A stretch of DNA of 64,000 nt from Morococcus cerebrosus (GTDB taxonomy: Bacteria; Pseudomonadota; Gammaproteobacteria; Burkholderiales; Neisseriaceae), in NCBI RefSeq assembly GCF_022749515.1, contig NZ_CP094242.1:1302001-1366000 (forward strand). Direction: 5' to 3'. Below are positions 55,263 through 63,752 of the stretch, in pieces. Each line of letters opens with the position of its first letter. Positions within the stretch are counted from its first letter, which is position 1. A program made the translations under genes and the position numbers. The notes under the pieces were generated by a model. The model made no database searches, had not been told where the DNA came from, and was given only the letters and a program-made list of their open reading frames with translations.

Positions 55263-56789
55263 TCAGTCCTCGTCCTTTCCGTCCAGCAGCAAAAACACCA
55301 TCGTCGCAAACAGCATCAATACCGCCGTCAACACCATCGCCCTCGAATAATTGTCCGCCCCCGCCCTGCCCAGATAGGCGTAAATCAGGGTGGTCAGCGT
55401 CTGCCATTCGGGACGCGCCAAAAACAGCGTTGCCGCAAACTCGCCGACGCAGGTTGCCGCCGCCAAAGTCAGCCCGCGCCTGAAAGCAGGTTTCAGCAAT
55501 GGGGCGGTGATGTAAAAGGTCGTCTGAAAACGGTTTGCCCCCATAGTTCTCGCCGCCTCGCCATAGCCTTGCGGCAACGCATCCCATGCCGCCAAAACAT
55601 CTTTGGCAACAAACGGATACGCCAACAGCGCATAAGCGGCAATCAAAAGCGGCAGCGATGCCGTCCATTGCGGATACAGCAGCAGCACGCCGAACGCCAC
55701 ACAGACCGGCGACACCATAAACGGCAAAAATACCGCCCCCCTCACCCACGCCGCGCGTCTTGCCAAGCAGGCATACGACACGCCCAATACCGCAGCGGCA
55801 GCAACCGCCGCTGCCGAAAAACGAACGGTGTTCCAAAGCGCCGCCAGCGTTTCGCCCTCGAGCAATACCCGCCAAGACCCTCCGGCAAGGACAGCCTGCC
55901 GGACAACCGCAAGCAGGGGCATCAGGCAGCACACACACAACACCGACAATACCGCCGCGACCATCAGCCGTTCCGCCGCTGTTTCGGGCTTGCGCGGGCG
56001 CGGTGCGGCGTGTGCCTTATCCGCATCCGTCCGACGGCTCAACCGCGCATACAGCAACCCCGCCGCTGCGGTAATCCCCAACACCAGCCATACCAAGACG
56101 GAAGCCTGCGCCATATCCAATTCATACGCAATCAGCCGGTAAATCTCTACTTCCACCGTCGCATAGCGGTCGCCGCCCAACAGCAAAGCCAGTCCGAACC
56201 CCGAAAAACAATACAGGAAAACCAAACACAAACCGCCCGCCAACCACGGGCGCAATACCGGCCATTCCACCCTTAAAAACCGCTGCCAAGCCCCCGCCCC
56301 CAAAGCCTGCGCCGTTTGCAGGCGCGCCTCGGGAACCTGCAAAAATCCCTGATACGCCGCGCGCACCAAAACCGGCAGGTTGAAAAACACATTGCCGTAA
56401 ATCAACAGATACGGCGTATCCTGCCAGCCCGCCCAAACGGCACCGTTTGTGCCGAACAAAGCCAACACGCCCATCCCCGCCACCAAAGTCGGCATCACGA
56501 AAGGCAGCATCAACAGCCTCAACACCAAAGCGCGTCCCCGGAAATCCAAACGCGCCAACACCCACGCCGCAGGCACGCCCAAAATCCCCACCAGCACGCA
56601 GGTTGCCAAAGCCTGAAACACCGTCCATAAGATAAGGTGCTGCATATAGTCATCTCGCAACACCCCGCCCCATGCACTCCCATCGTAAAAAGCCAGCGCA
56701 ACCAAAGGTGCGACGACCATCACGATAAGGAAGCCCAAAGGCAGCAGCGCGAGCAGTAAAGTGGAACTGAAAGAGCGGATGGAAGACAT
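55263..56789 (-). CDS. thiP: ABC transporter permease, two-domain (ThiP-like)
   Basis: A 508-aa fused binding-protein-dependent permease with about 12 membrane segments. The two halves each carry an EAA loop: AQALGAGAWQRFLRVEWPVL near residues 170-189 and AARTMGANRFQTTFYITAPL near 404-423. The size and order fit ThiP (thiamine) or the related ferric-iron permeases (FbpB type). ThiP is favoured by length and the N-terminal sequence, but the binding protein and ATPase genes are not adjacent. A DUS is read in-frame as FQTTF in the second EAA loop. Confidence 0.72.
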   Translation of the reverse strand: MSSIRSFSSTLLLALLPLGFLIVMVVAPLVALAFYDGSAWGGVLRDDYMQHLILWTVFQALATCVLVGILGVPAAWVLARLDFRGRALVLRLLMLPFVMPTLVAGMGVLALFGTNGAVWAGWQDTPYLLIYGNVFFNLPVLVRAAYQGFLQVPEARLQTAQALGAGAWQRFLRVEWPVLRPWLAGGLCLVFLYCFSGFGLALLLGGDRYATVEVEIYRLIAYELDMAQASVLVWLVLGITAAAGLLYARLSRRTDADKAHAAPRPRKPETAAERLMVAAVLSVLCVCCLMPLLAVVRQAVLAGGSWRVLLEGETLAALWNTVRFSAAAVAAAAVLGVSYACLARRAAWVRGAVFLPFMVSPVCVAFGVLLLYPQWTASLPLLIAAYALLAYPFVAKDVLAAWDALPQGYGEAARTMGANRFQTTFYITAPLLKPAFRRGLTLAAATCVGEFAATLFLARPEWQTLTTLIYAYLGRAGADNYSRAMVLTAVLMLFATMVFLLLDGKDED

Positions 56790-56825
56790 GGTTTGATGCT
56801 GTATGAAAATTAAAAAAATATAGGA

Positions 56826-56887
56826 TTAAGTCGTCTGAAAAACGGTTTCAGCAAACCTGCCAAGCTGCTTTCAGACGACTTTTTTAA
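56826..56887. terminator. DUS hairpin downstream of the nuclease gene cluster
   Basis: AAGTCGTCTGAAA and TTTCAGACGACTTTTTT enclose a 32-base loop containing further short inverted repeats. It lies upstream of the permease gene start and downstream of the minus-strand nuclease gene. A lone DUS also sits at 57042-57055, just after the nuclease stop. Confidence 0.55.
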
Positions 56888-57065
56888 AACTAAGATGCTT
56901 GATGGTAAGGTATCAGGCAGATGGCAAGCCAATGGATGATGAGCGGTTTGGACATAGTGTGTGATGGACAAAATAAGGATGATGGAAAAAGAGCAAGTCG
57001 GCAGTTTAATCGGTACGGGAAAGGATTTCAAACGGATGGTTAGGTCGTCTGAAATCCTTTCTGTA

Positions 57066-58133
57066 TTATTTTTTAAAACGTAAACTGGGTATTTGTGCCT
57101 GCTTTGGAGACTGCGTATCAGCTTTGAATTTTTTCTGGAACGCTATAAAAAATTCCTGATACTTCAGAATATTTTTAATAACACCCTCCCTATCCAATTT
57201 ATCGTTACCAAACCACCCCTCTCTTTCAACCACGGCAAACGTCATGGTTTTCCCCTTCCCAAACCTTTCCGGTTTTTTAATCTCGAAGAAACCTTCTTTA
57301 CGAGCTTCCGATATAAACAACTTAAAAAGTTTATTTCGTATTTGTCTTCTATCGTTTTCAACACTCTCGTCAGATATATTGACCTTAAAGCAAAGCCTTA
57401 CCTTACTTTGCTCCAACTGCATATAAATAAAATTTTTGTCTGTCAGCGGCAATTTAGAAAAGGCATACCACCAAAAACCGCCACTGGGATTATTTGCATA
57501 ATCCCACCACATATCTGCCGCTGGTAATTCATTTTCTAAAAATTGAAAAAATCCCTGCCAATCAATACCCTGCCATTCCGTAATGGCTATCTCTCCAAAT
57601 TGATTATTTTTCTCCTCCAGCCTTTTAATCCGCTCGAGAAAATCTATAAAAATATTATTCTTTATAAGATCCGTATATTTTTCGAGAATACAAATAAGGT
57701 TTTTCCTGTCAAAAACCTTGAACCCTTTATTTTCCACTCTTGTCAGGCTTGCTTTGTTTTCATTACCGGTTTTTATATAAATGCAGACAATGCTTTTACC
57801 TTTCGCCATTCTCTCCGCAGCTTCCCTATACCGGTTTAGCTGATTAGAATGCTCCTTAGTATTGGTTTTGTCTTCAATTACAATAAAATATTTATCATTT
57901 ACCTCAGCCCATATATCAATATTTTCCCTTTGCCTCCCTGCTTTCACAGAAGTAATTTTTTCATCAAAATTCGGATAGTGTGATTTGATTAATTCTGTAA
58001 CAAATTTCCGCGCACATTCATTTAAAACCTCATCTTCTCGTTTGCATCCCTCATCGGCAAACATCAATAGCCAAGTAATAAAAGCATCCTGACTCAGTTC
58101 TTTAGTGGCTATATCAAAAATATTCGGTTTCAT
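57066..58133 (-). CDS. PD-(D/E)XK nuclease superfamily protein (solitary)
   Basis: A 355-aa protein whose start MKPNIFDIATKELSQDAFIT matches a family of lone PD-(D/E)XK proteins (PF14281-like). The putative active site is ENIDIWAEVNDKYFIVIEDK near residues 70-89, giving D-(x)n-E-D-K. It continues NTKEHSNQLNRYREAAERM with the accessory Gln. A second, beta-rich C-terminal half contains WWDYANNPSGGFWWYAF near 205-221. The gene is clearly AT-richer than thiP and nnrD around it, suggesting transfer. No methyltransferase or helicase partner is adjacent. A defence role is a guess from context. Confidence 0.75.
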   Translation of the reverse strand: MKPNIFDIATKELSQDAFITWLLMFADEGCKREDEVLNECARKFVTELIKSHYPNFDEKITSVKAGRQRENIDIWAEVNDKYFIVIEDKTNTKEHSNQLNRYREAAERMAKGKSIVCIYIKTGNENKASLTRVENKGFKVFDRKNLICILEKYTDLIKNNIFIDFLERIKRLEEKNNQFGEIAITEWQGIDWQGFFQFLENELPAADMWWDYANNPSGGFWWYAFSKLPLTDKNFIYMQLEQSKVRLCFKVNISDESVENDRRQIRNKLFKLFISEARKEGFFEIKKPERFGKGKTMTFAVVEREGWFGNDKLDREGVIKNILKYQEFFIAFQKKFKADTQSPKQAQIPSLRFKK

Positions 58134-58165
58134 TTTTTCCCTTTTTTATCTGAATAACAACACAC

Positions 58166-58216
58166 AGGTCGTCTGAAAACGGCTTGGAGGCTGTATCTTT
58201 GTTTTCAGACGACCTC
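58166..58216. terminator. DUS hairpin terminator after nnrD
   Basis: ACAGGTCGTCTGAAAAC and GTTTTCAGACGACCTCC enclose an 18-base loop, 8 bp past the nnrD stop and before the nuclease gene. Confidence 0.65.
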
Positions 58217-58224
58217 CTTCCTGC

Positions 58225-59124
58225 TCAATTTTTTGTTTTCTCTGTCATCAGCCGATTCCTCAACCATCTGGCGGTAGGTGCGATTTCGCCTGCGAGCATA
58301 CCGGTTTCTACGCCTGTCGAGTGTTTGATGACATCCGCCGCCGCGCCGTGCAGCCATACGCCGGCGCAAGCGGCTTGGAACGGCGGGATGCCTTGCGCGA
58401 GCAGGCTGCCGATGATGCCGCTTAAAACGTCGCCGCTGCCTGCGGTGGCAAGTCCGGCGTTGCCGCTTGGGTTGGTATAGACCGTGCCGTCGGGCGTAGC
58501 GACCAGTGTGCGGTGTCCTTTTAAGACGGTTACGGCTTGGAACGTTGCGCTGATGGTGTGGACGGCGGACATTCTGTCTTGCTGAACGGCTTGGGTGGAT
58601 GTACCGAGCAGGCGGGCGGCTTCGGCGGGATGCGGGGTCAGAACCAGATGGCTGCGTTTTTGTGCAGCTTCGCGGTTTTCGGGATGCGACCTTGCCAGCA
58701 AAGTCAGTGCATCGGCATCGAGCAGCAGCGGCGCGTCCTGATTTTGCGTCAACACGGTATTTAAGATTTGGCTGGCGGTTTCGTCCAAACCCATGCCGCA
58801 GCCGACCGCCCATGCGCTGATGTCCTTGCGTTTCAGCAGGTCTTCGGCAGTCGCCAGCATGATTTCGGGGCGTTCGGGGATGACGGCGAAGGGTAAGGCG
58901 GTTTGATTGAAGCCCGCCCACACTTTGCCGCTGCCTTGATAAATCGCGGCGGTGGAAGCGAGAACAACGGCTCCGCTCATGCCCGATGCGCCGCCGACGA
59001 CGGCGAGCGTGCCGTATGTCCCTTTGTGCGATTCCGCTTGGCGTGGGGCGAATACGTCGGGAAATTGCGAGGTCGTCTGAAAAAAATCGGGCGTATCGGG
59101 GAACTTATAGGACGGGTTCATCAT
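58225..59124 (-). CDS. nnrD: ADP-dependent NAD(P)H-hydrate dehydratase
   Basis: Repairs NAD(P)HX using ADP; partner of nnrE at 46105. The 299-aa product has the ribokinase-like fold: [19 protein letters not shown] near residues 32-50, [16 protein letters not shown] near 117, [15 protein letters not shown] near 166 and the [20 protein letters not shown] phosphate loop near 222-241 with the catalytic Asp. Two tandem ATGs are possible; 59124 is given. The longer frame to 59274 has no family sequence. Separate nnrE and nnrD genes contrast with the fused E. coli protein. Confidence 0.92.
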   Translation of the reverse strand: MMNPSYKFPDTPDFFQTTSQFPDVFAPRQAESHKGTYGTLAVVGGASGMSGAVVLASTAAIYQGSGKVWAGFNQTALPFAVIPERPEIMLATAEDLLKRKDISAWAVGCGMGLDETASQILNTVLTQNQDAPLLLDADALTLLARSHPENREAAQKRSHLVLTPHPAEAARLLGTSTQAVQQDRMSAVHTISATFQAVTVLKGHRTLVATPDGTVYTNPSGNAGLATAGSGDVLSGIIGSLLAQGIPPFQAACAGVWLHGAAADVIKHSTGVETGMLAGEIAPTARWLRNRLMTEKTKN

Positions 59125-59257
59125 CAATCTGCCTGAGTTTGGTAAAATGGCGGTTGCGTGGCGAAAAGAGGTTGTAATCCCTCTTTTATCGACTGTTGTT
59201 TTCACGATTCTACCGCCCCGTATAGGAACACTACAACCACACAACAAGGAATATTTA

Positions 59258-59917
59258 ATGAAACAAAAAGTCAAAGTCTGGGATTTGCCAACGCGCCTGT
59301 TTCACTGGCTCTTGGTCTTGTCGGTCGGATTTATGTGGTACAGCGCGCAGGCAGGCGGCGGGATGCTGGTTTGGCACTTGCGCTGCGGGCTGCTGGTGGC
59401 AGGGCTGATTGTCTTCCGCCTGTGTTGGGGCTTGTGGGGCAGCGATACGGCGCGTTTTTCACAATTCGTGCGCGGCCCGTCGTCCATCCGCCGCTACCTG
59501 CAAGGCAGCCTGACGGAAAACGAACAGCCCGGACACAACCCTTTGGGCGCGCTGATGGTCATCGCGCTGATTGCGGCGGTCTTGCTGCAAGTAACGACGG
59601 GTTTGTTCGCCGCCGATGAAAACACGTTTACCGACAGCGGCTATCTGAACCATTTGGTCAGCTCGGACACGGGCAGCCTGATGCGCAAAATCCACGTCAA
59701 TTTCTTCAACCTGCTGGCGGCATTGGCAGGCTTACACATCGTTACGGTCTTGGCGTATAAGTTTTTGAAGAAAAAAGATTTGATCCGCCCGATGATCAGC
59801 GGCTACAAGTATATCGAGGGGCAAACCGTTACCTTGAAATTTGCTTCCGCCGCCAAACTGATTGCCGCATTGGCAGTGGCGGCTGTGGCGGTGGCTGCGA
59901 TTTTGATGTTGAAATAA
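59258..59917 (+). CDS. Cytochrome b561-type (b/b6 domain) membrane protein
   Basis: A 219-aa dihaem cytochrome b of the prokaryotic b561/hydrogenase-b type. Four membrane helices carry paired His: [20 protein letters not shown] (His near 16), [18 protein letters not shown] (near 39), [20 protein letters not shown] (two His in the last helices near 145-160). An extra C-terminal hydrophobic tail follows. The ribosome site is AAGGA, 8 bp before the ATG. It probably passes electrons between quinol and a soluble partner that is not encoded nearby. Confidence 0.82.
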   Translation: MKQKVKVWDLPTRLFHWLLVLSVGFMWYSAQAGGGMLVWHLRCGLLVAGLIVFRLCWGLWGSDTARFSQFVRGPSSIRRYLQGSLTENEQPGHNPLGALMVIALIAAVLLQVTTGLFAADENTFTDSGYLNHLVSSDTGSLMRKIHVNFFNLLAALAGLHIVTVLAYKFLKKKDLIRPMISGYKYIEGQTVTLKFASAAKLIAALAVAAVAVAAILMLK

Positions 59918-59934
59918 CAATTTAAACAAATAGG

Positions 59935-59968
59935 AAAAGGTCGTCTGAAACTTTCAGACGACCTTTTG
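59935..59968. terminator. DUS hairpin between convergent cytochrome b and mlaC-like genes
   Basis: AAAAGGTCGTCTGAAA and TTTCAGACGACCTTTT with almost no loop; effective on both strands. Confidence 0.75.
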
Positions 59969-59977
59969 TCATTGGAT

Positions 59978-60577
59978 TTATTGCTTTTTCAGCCCTTTGG
60001 CTTTGACGGTCGCAATGGTGCCGTCTATGCCTTTTTGCTTGATAAGTTCGCCGAACTGGTTGCGGTAAACCGTTACCAGGCTCGTTCCGTCCACGCGGAT
60101 GTTGTAGATTTTATAGACAGGGCCGACCTTATAAAGCTGGTAGGCTACTTCGTATTTCGTCCCTTTTTTGGTGTGCAGTTCAGAAAATACGTCGAACTTA
60201 TTGCCGTTGACCGTCATTTTCGGCAACAGCCTTACCTGCGCATCTGCCGCGCCGATTAAGGCGGAATGCGAATACATGGCTATAATCATGTCTTTAAAAG
60301 CGCGGATAAATTCCGTTTTCTGAGTAGCGGAGAATTCACGCCAAGGCGCGCCGACCGCCAAAGCGGAAATGCGTTCGTAATCCAGATAACGGTCTGCATA
60401 CTGCTCAATCTGCTTGACCTTTTGCGCCTCGCTCAAAGAGCCGTTGCGCGCGATTTTCAAAACTGCATCTATATTCTGCTGCATCTGAGCCTGTGCGGGG
60501 TGTGTTTCAGCCGCCACATAAGGCGCGGCAACCACCATCGGGACAGATAATACAAAAGCGGACAAATAAGGGTTCAT
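59978..60577 (-). CDS. MlaC/Ttg2D-family periplasmic phospholipid-binding protein
   Basis: A 199-aa exported protein. A signal peptide (MNPYLSAFVLSVPMVVAAPY...AA) precedes a helical domain with IEQYADRYLDYERISALAVG near residues 64-83, APWREFSATQKTEFIRAFKD and VYKIYNIRVDGTSLVTVYRN near 152-171, the MlaC signature. MlaC ferries phospholipid between outer-membrane MlaA and the inner-membrane MlaFEDB complex. No mla genes are adjacent, so this may be a stand-alone paralogue. Start by GGAGTAACG spacing. Confidence 0.85.
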   Translation of the reverse strand: MNPYLSAFVLSVPMVVAAPYVAAETHPAQAQMQQNIDAVLKIARNGSLSEAQKVKQIEQYADRYLDYERISALAVGAPWREFSATQKTEFIRAFKDMIIAMYSHSALIGAADAQVRLLPKMTVNGNKFDVFSELHTKKGTKYEVAYQLYKVGPVYKIYNIRVDGTSLVTVYRNQFGELIKQKGIDGTIATVKAKGLKKQ

Positions 60578-60704
60578 CGTTACTCCATAAGATAAGAAGC
60601 AAAGCTGCATTTTAAAACGCCCTGAGGCATAAACCGTTAATCAAATGTAAAAGCAGGAAAGATAACTATATAATCGCCCTATCCGAATTTCTGAAATTCC
60701 CGCC

Positions 60705-61208
60705 ATGTACGATGTCAACACACACGATGTCCGCCGATTTTTCGCCCATGTCTGGCGACAACGCCTCACCCCCCTGCAACTGGACGGCCTGCAACAAAAA
60801 GCCCTGCGGATTATCGAAGCCCATCCCGAATACGCCCGCTATCTCGAAAATATCGAAGACTATCTGGACAAGACCTGGACGCCCGAAGAAGGAGAAACCA
60901 ATCCCTTCCTGCATATGTCCCTGCATCTCTCCCTGCAAGAACAAGCAGCCATCGACCAGCCGCCCGGCATCCGCGCCATACACGGACAACTCTGCGTGCG
61001 CTATGGCGGCGATTGGGTACGTGCCGAACACGATATGATGGATGCGCTGGCAGAAACCATATGGGAAGCGCAACGCTACGGACGCGGCTTGGATGTCAAT
61101 GCCTATATGACTCGGCTGCGCAAACTGGTCGGACTGGGGCAGGAAGAAACCGCCCGCATCAATCTGCACGAAGTCGGCGTGTCCGGCATCATCAGCGAAA
61201 GGGCTTGA
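60705..61208 (+). CDS. DUF1841 family protein
   Basis: A 167-aa cytoplasmic protein. HDVRRFFAHVWRQRLTPLQL near residues 7-26, HPEYARYLENIEDYLDKTWT near 39-58 and NPFLHMSLHLSLQEQAAIDQPP near 66-87 follow the DUF1841 pattern. The C-terminal helix resembles HDMMDALAETIWEAQRYG. No known function. It begins at ATG 60705 after a short AT-rich gap upstream of the divergent mlaC-like gene. Confidence 0.82.
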   Translation: MYDVNTHDVRRFFAHVWRQRLTPLQLDGLQQKALRIIEAHPEYARYLENIEDYLDKTWTPEEGETNPFLHMSLHLSLQEQAAIDQPPGIRAIHGQLCVRYGGDWVRAEHDMMDALAETIWEAQRYGRGLDVNAYMTRLRKLVGLGQEETARINLHEVGVSGIISERA

Positions 61209-61325
61209 GTTCATCTAGTCTCACCTAGTTTCCAGTTTATAGAAAAGAATTTTCAGACGACCCTTCATGCCCGTTTAGTTCAAAATATCGGCTACCTTAC
61301 ATATCTATCACACTAAAATCAGTAA

Positions 61326-61360
61326 AGAGGTCGTCTGAAATCCGTTTTCAGACGACCTTA
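61326..61360. terminator. DUS hairpin between convergent DUF1841 and radC genes
   Basis: GAGGTCGTCTGAAA and TTTTCAGACGACCTTA with a 5-base loop. A further single DUS lies at 61249-61261. Confidence 0.7.
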
Positions 61361-61391
61361 TCTTAACCTTTACCCCCCCGGCAATATCACT

Positions 61392-62072
61392 TTACCCTTC
61401 CATATACCCCCGCTCCCGCATAGAGCAGACTTCTTTCGCCGTAACAATGAAATGATCCAAAAGCGAGACATCAACCAATGCCAAAGCCTGTTTCAGACGA
61501 CTTGTGAACGCAATATCGGATTGCGAAGGCGTTGCCGAACCGCCGGGATGATTATGCGCGATAATCAGGCTGTCGGCGTATTCGTCCAATGCGAGCTTGA
61601 CGATTTCCCTGATATAGACGGTATTTTCTGCCACCGTTCCGCGCGAGAGTTCGCGCATGGCAATCAGCCTGTTTTGGCGGTTGAGCAAAAGCGCGGTGCT
61701 GACTTCTATCTTTTCGTGCCCTAAATGCAGGCGCAGATAATCGGCAACGGCTTTCGGACTGGAAAGCGTGATGTTTTCCTGCAAATCCTCGCCCAAAATC
61801 CGTCTGCCGATTTCTTTGACGACGGCAAACTGGGTAAAACTCGCCAAACCCATGCCCTTGTATGCGGAAAGCGTTTTCGCGTCGGCGCTCATCAGCTTGC
61901 CCAAGCTGCCAAACTCGTTCAACAGATAACGCGCCAAATCCACTGCACTCATCCCGCGCGTACCGACCCGCAGCAAAATCGCCAATAACTCCGCATCGCT
62001 CAATGCACCTGCACCATGTGCCAACAATTTCTCGCGCGGCCGCTCGCCTTCAGGCCATTGTTTGATACTCAT
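61392..62072 (-). CDS. radC: RadC-family JAB/MPN domain protein
   Basis: A 226-aa protein with an N-terminal helix-hairpin-helix (GAGALSDAELLAILLRVGTR near residues 21-40). The JAMM metal site is LIIAHNHPGGSATPSQSDI near 173-191 (HxH...D), and the fold ends MRERGYMEG. RadC was once linked to DNA repair, but its biochemical role is unsettled. A DUS at 61491-61502 is read in-frame as part of SRLKQA. The gene is divergent from the polyamine transport operon. Confidence 0.9.
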   Translation of the reverse strand: MSIKQWPEGERPREKLLAHGAGALSDAELLAILLRVGTRGMSAVDLARYLLNEFGSLGKLMSADAKTLSAYKGMGLASFTQFAVVKEIGRRILGEDLQENITLSSPKAVADYLRLHLGHEKIEVSTALLLNRQNRLIAMRELSRGTVAENTVYIREIVKLALDEYADSLIIAHNHPGGSATPSQSDIAFTSRLKQALALVDVSLLDHFIVTAKEVCSMRERGYMEG

Positions 62073-62612
62073 GTTTTACCCCTTGCGTGAACATTCACGA
62101 AAAAATTTGTTTGAAAATCTGCTTGTTATTGCACTTTCTGCAATGAAATGCTTATTAAGCAACTATTGTAAATATTTTATATTTTATTATATTTTGAATG
62201 AATATTTAAAATATAAGCATAATATCCATATAAATTAATTGCATAAAAACAACGCGCTCAACTTCGCTTGTGAAAGCGATTGCCTTTCCTTATTCACCCG
62301 TATGGATTGACCGCAGATTCAATCTGACAGGTTTCAAAATGTCCTGTTTAAATCAAATCCGCGGGAAATCAGCCCCTTCGGGCAATTTCGTATTGCCCCT
62401 GCGTGCCATAGGCTAATATAATAGCGAGTTCGGCGGAGACGGTTTATCCTTGGATTTCCACCCGTTTCCCATCCATGCTGCCCGTGCGCTTCACAAGAGT
62501 TTCAGACGACGTTGCGACGTTGCGACTCCCGCCAGCAATCAAACAGCTTTTTATCACCCTTTCGAAAATCCGTTTTGCCGGTACTCGTCATTTTTATTGG
62601 AGTATTGCCATT
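62073..62612. other. Divergent region between radC and the polyamine ABC operon
   Basis: No gene supported. The first 170 bp are extremely AT-rich (62130-62245). TTCGCTTGTGAAAGCGA near 62262 is a small inverted repeat. A single DUS-like TTTCAGACGACG lies at 62502, followed by a short tandem TTGCGACG. The long leader contains a good promoter candidate at 62393-62422. Confidence 0.4.
62393..62422 (+). promoter_or_regulatory. Candidate sigma-70 promoter of the polyamine transport operon
   Basis: TTGCCC (62393-62398) and TATAAT (62417-62422) with an 18-bp spacer. The first gene begins about 190 bp downstream, so the mRNA leader would be long. Confidence 0.45.
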
Positions 62613-63737
62613 ATGACCGCAACCACTGCGTCTTCAGCCAAACCTTATCTTAAAATCCAAGGCTTGGTGAAAAAGTTTGGTGACAATTACGCTGTCGATA
62701 ACATCGACTTGGATATTTATCAACATGAAATCTTTGCCCTTTTGGGCAGCTCCGGCAGCGGCAAATCCACGCTGCTGCGTATGCTGGCGGGCATGGAAAG
62801 CCCCAATCAGGGCAAAATCATTCTGGACGGTCAAGACATTACCAAACTTGCCCCCTACGAGCGCCCCATCAATATGATGTTTCAAAGCTATGCCCTGTTC
62901 CCGCACATGACGGTGGAGCAGAACATTGCCTTTGGTCTGAAACAAGACAAAATGCCCAAAGATGAAATCGCCGCACGCGTAGAAGAAATGCTGCGTTTGG
63001 TGCAGATGACCAAATACGCCAAGCGCAAACCGCATCAATTATCCGGCGGTCAGCAACAACGTATTGCTTTGGCACGCAGCTTGGCAAAGCGTCCGAAAAT
63101 CCTGCTGCTTGACGAACCTCTCGGCGCATTGGACAAAAAATTGCGCCAACAAACCCAGCTCGAATTGGTCAATACGTTGGAACAAGTCGGCGTAACCTGC
63201 ATCATGGTCACGCACGACCAAGAAGAAGCGATGACGATGGCGACCCGCATCGCCATTATGTCTGACGGTCAGTTGCAACAGGTCGGTACGCCCAGCGACG
63301 TGTACGACTACCCCAACAGCCGCTTTACCGCCGAATTCATCGGCGAGACCAATATTTTCGGCGGCGTCGTGATTGACGACCATGCCGATTATGCCGTTAT
63401 CGAATGCGAAGGCTTGGAAAACCACGTCCGCATCGACCACGGTCTGGGCGGCCCGAGCGAACAAGACATTTGGGTCAGCATCCGTCCCGAAGACATTGAT
63501 TTGTACAAAGAAAAACCCGACCACTTGGGCAGCTTCAACTGGGCAAAAGGCACGGTAGAAGAAATCGCCTACTTGGGCAGCTTCGCCATCTACCACATCA
63601 AACTCGCCAACGGCCGCGTCGTCAAAAGCCAAGTTCCCGCACCTTATTGGTATGTCCGCAACATCACGCCGCCGACTTGGGACGAAACCGTCTATATCAG
63701 CTGGCCGGAAAACCAACCGACTCCGTTGTTCCGTTGA
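62613..63737 (+). CDS. Polyamine ABC transporter ATP-binding protein (PotA/PotG type)
   Basis: A 374-aa ATPase. Walker A is GSSGSGKSTLLRMLAG near residues 45-60, the Q-loop is FQSYALFPHMT near 90, the signature is LSGGQQQRIALARSLA near 143-158, and Walker B is ILLLDEPLGALD near 164. A C-terminal TOBE domain (VSIRPEDIDLY) is present. Length and the SYALFPHMTVEQNIAFGL segment fit PotG/PotA better than other CUT1-like ATPases. The ATG at 62613 is preceded by GGAG. A permease gene follows 15 bp later, confirming an import operon. Confidence 0.88.
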   Translation: MTATTASSAKPYLKIQGLVKKFGDNYAVDNIDLDIYQHEIFALLGSSGSGKSTLLRMLAGMESPNQGKIILDGQDITKLAPYERPINMMFQSYALFPHMTVEQNIAFGLKQDKMPKDEIAARVEEMLRLVQMTKYAKRKPHQLSGGQQQRIALARSLAKRPKILLLDEPLGALDKKLRQQTQLELVNTLEQVGVTCIMVTHDQEEAMTMATRIAIMSDGQLQQVGTPSDVYDYPNSRFTAEFIGETNIFGGVVIDDHADYAVIECEGLENHVRIDHGLGGPSEQDIWVSIRPEDIDLYKEKPDHLGSFNWAKGTVEEIAYLGSFAIYHIKLANGRVVKSQVPAPYWYVRNITPPTWDETVYISWPENQPTPLFR

Positions 63738-63752
63738 TTTAAGGGGAATGAG

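Noticed and set aside
62475..62612. N-terminal extension of the polyamine transporter ATPase ORF to 62475
   Set aside because: The extra residues include a translated DUS and have no family resemblance; ATG at 62613 has a ribosome site.
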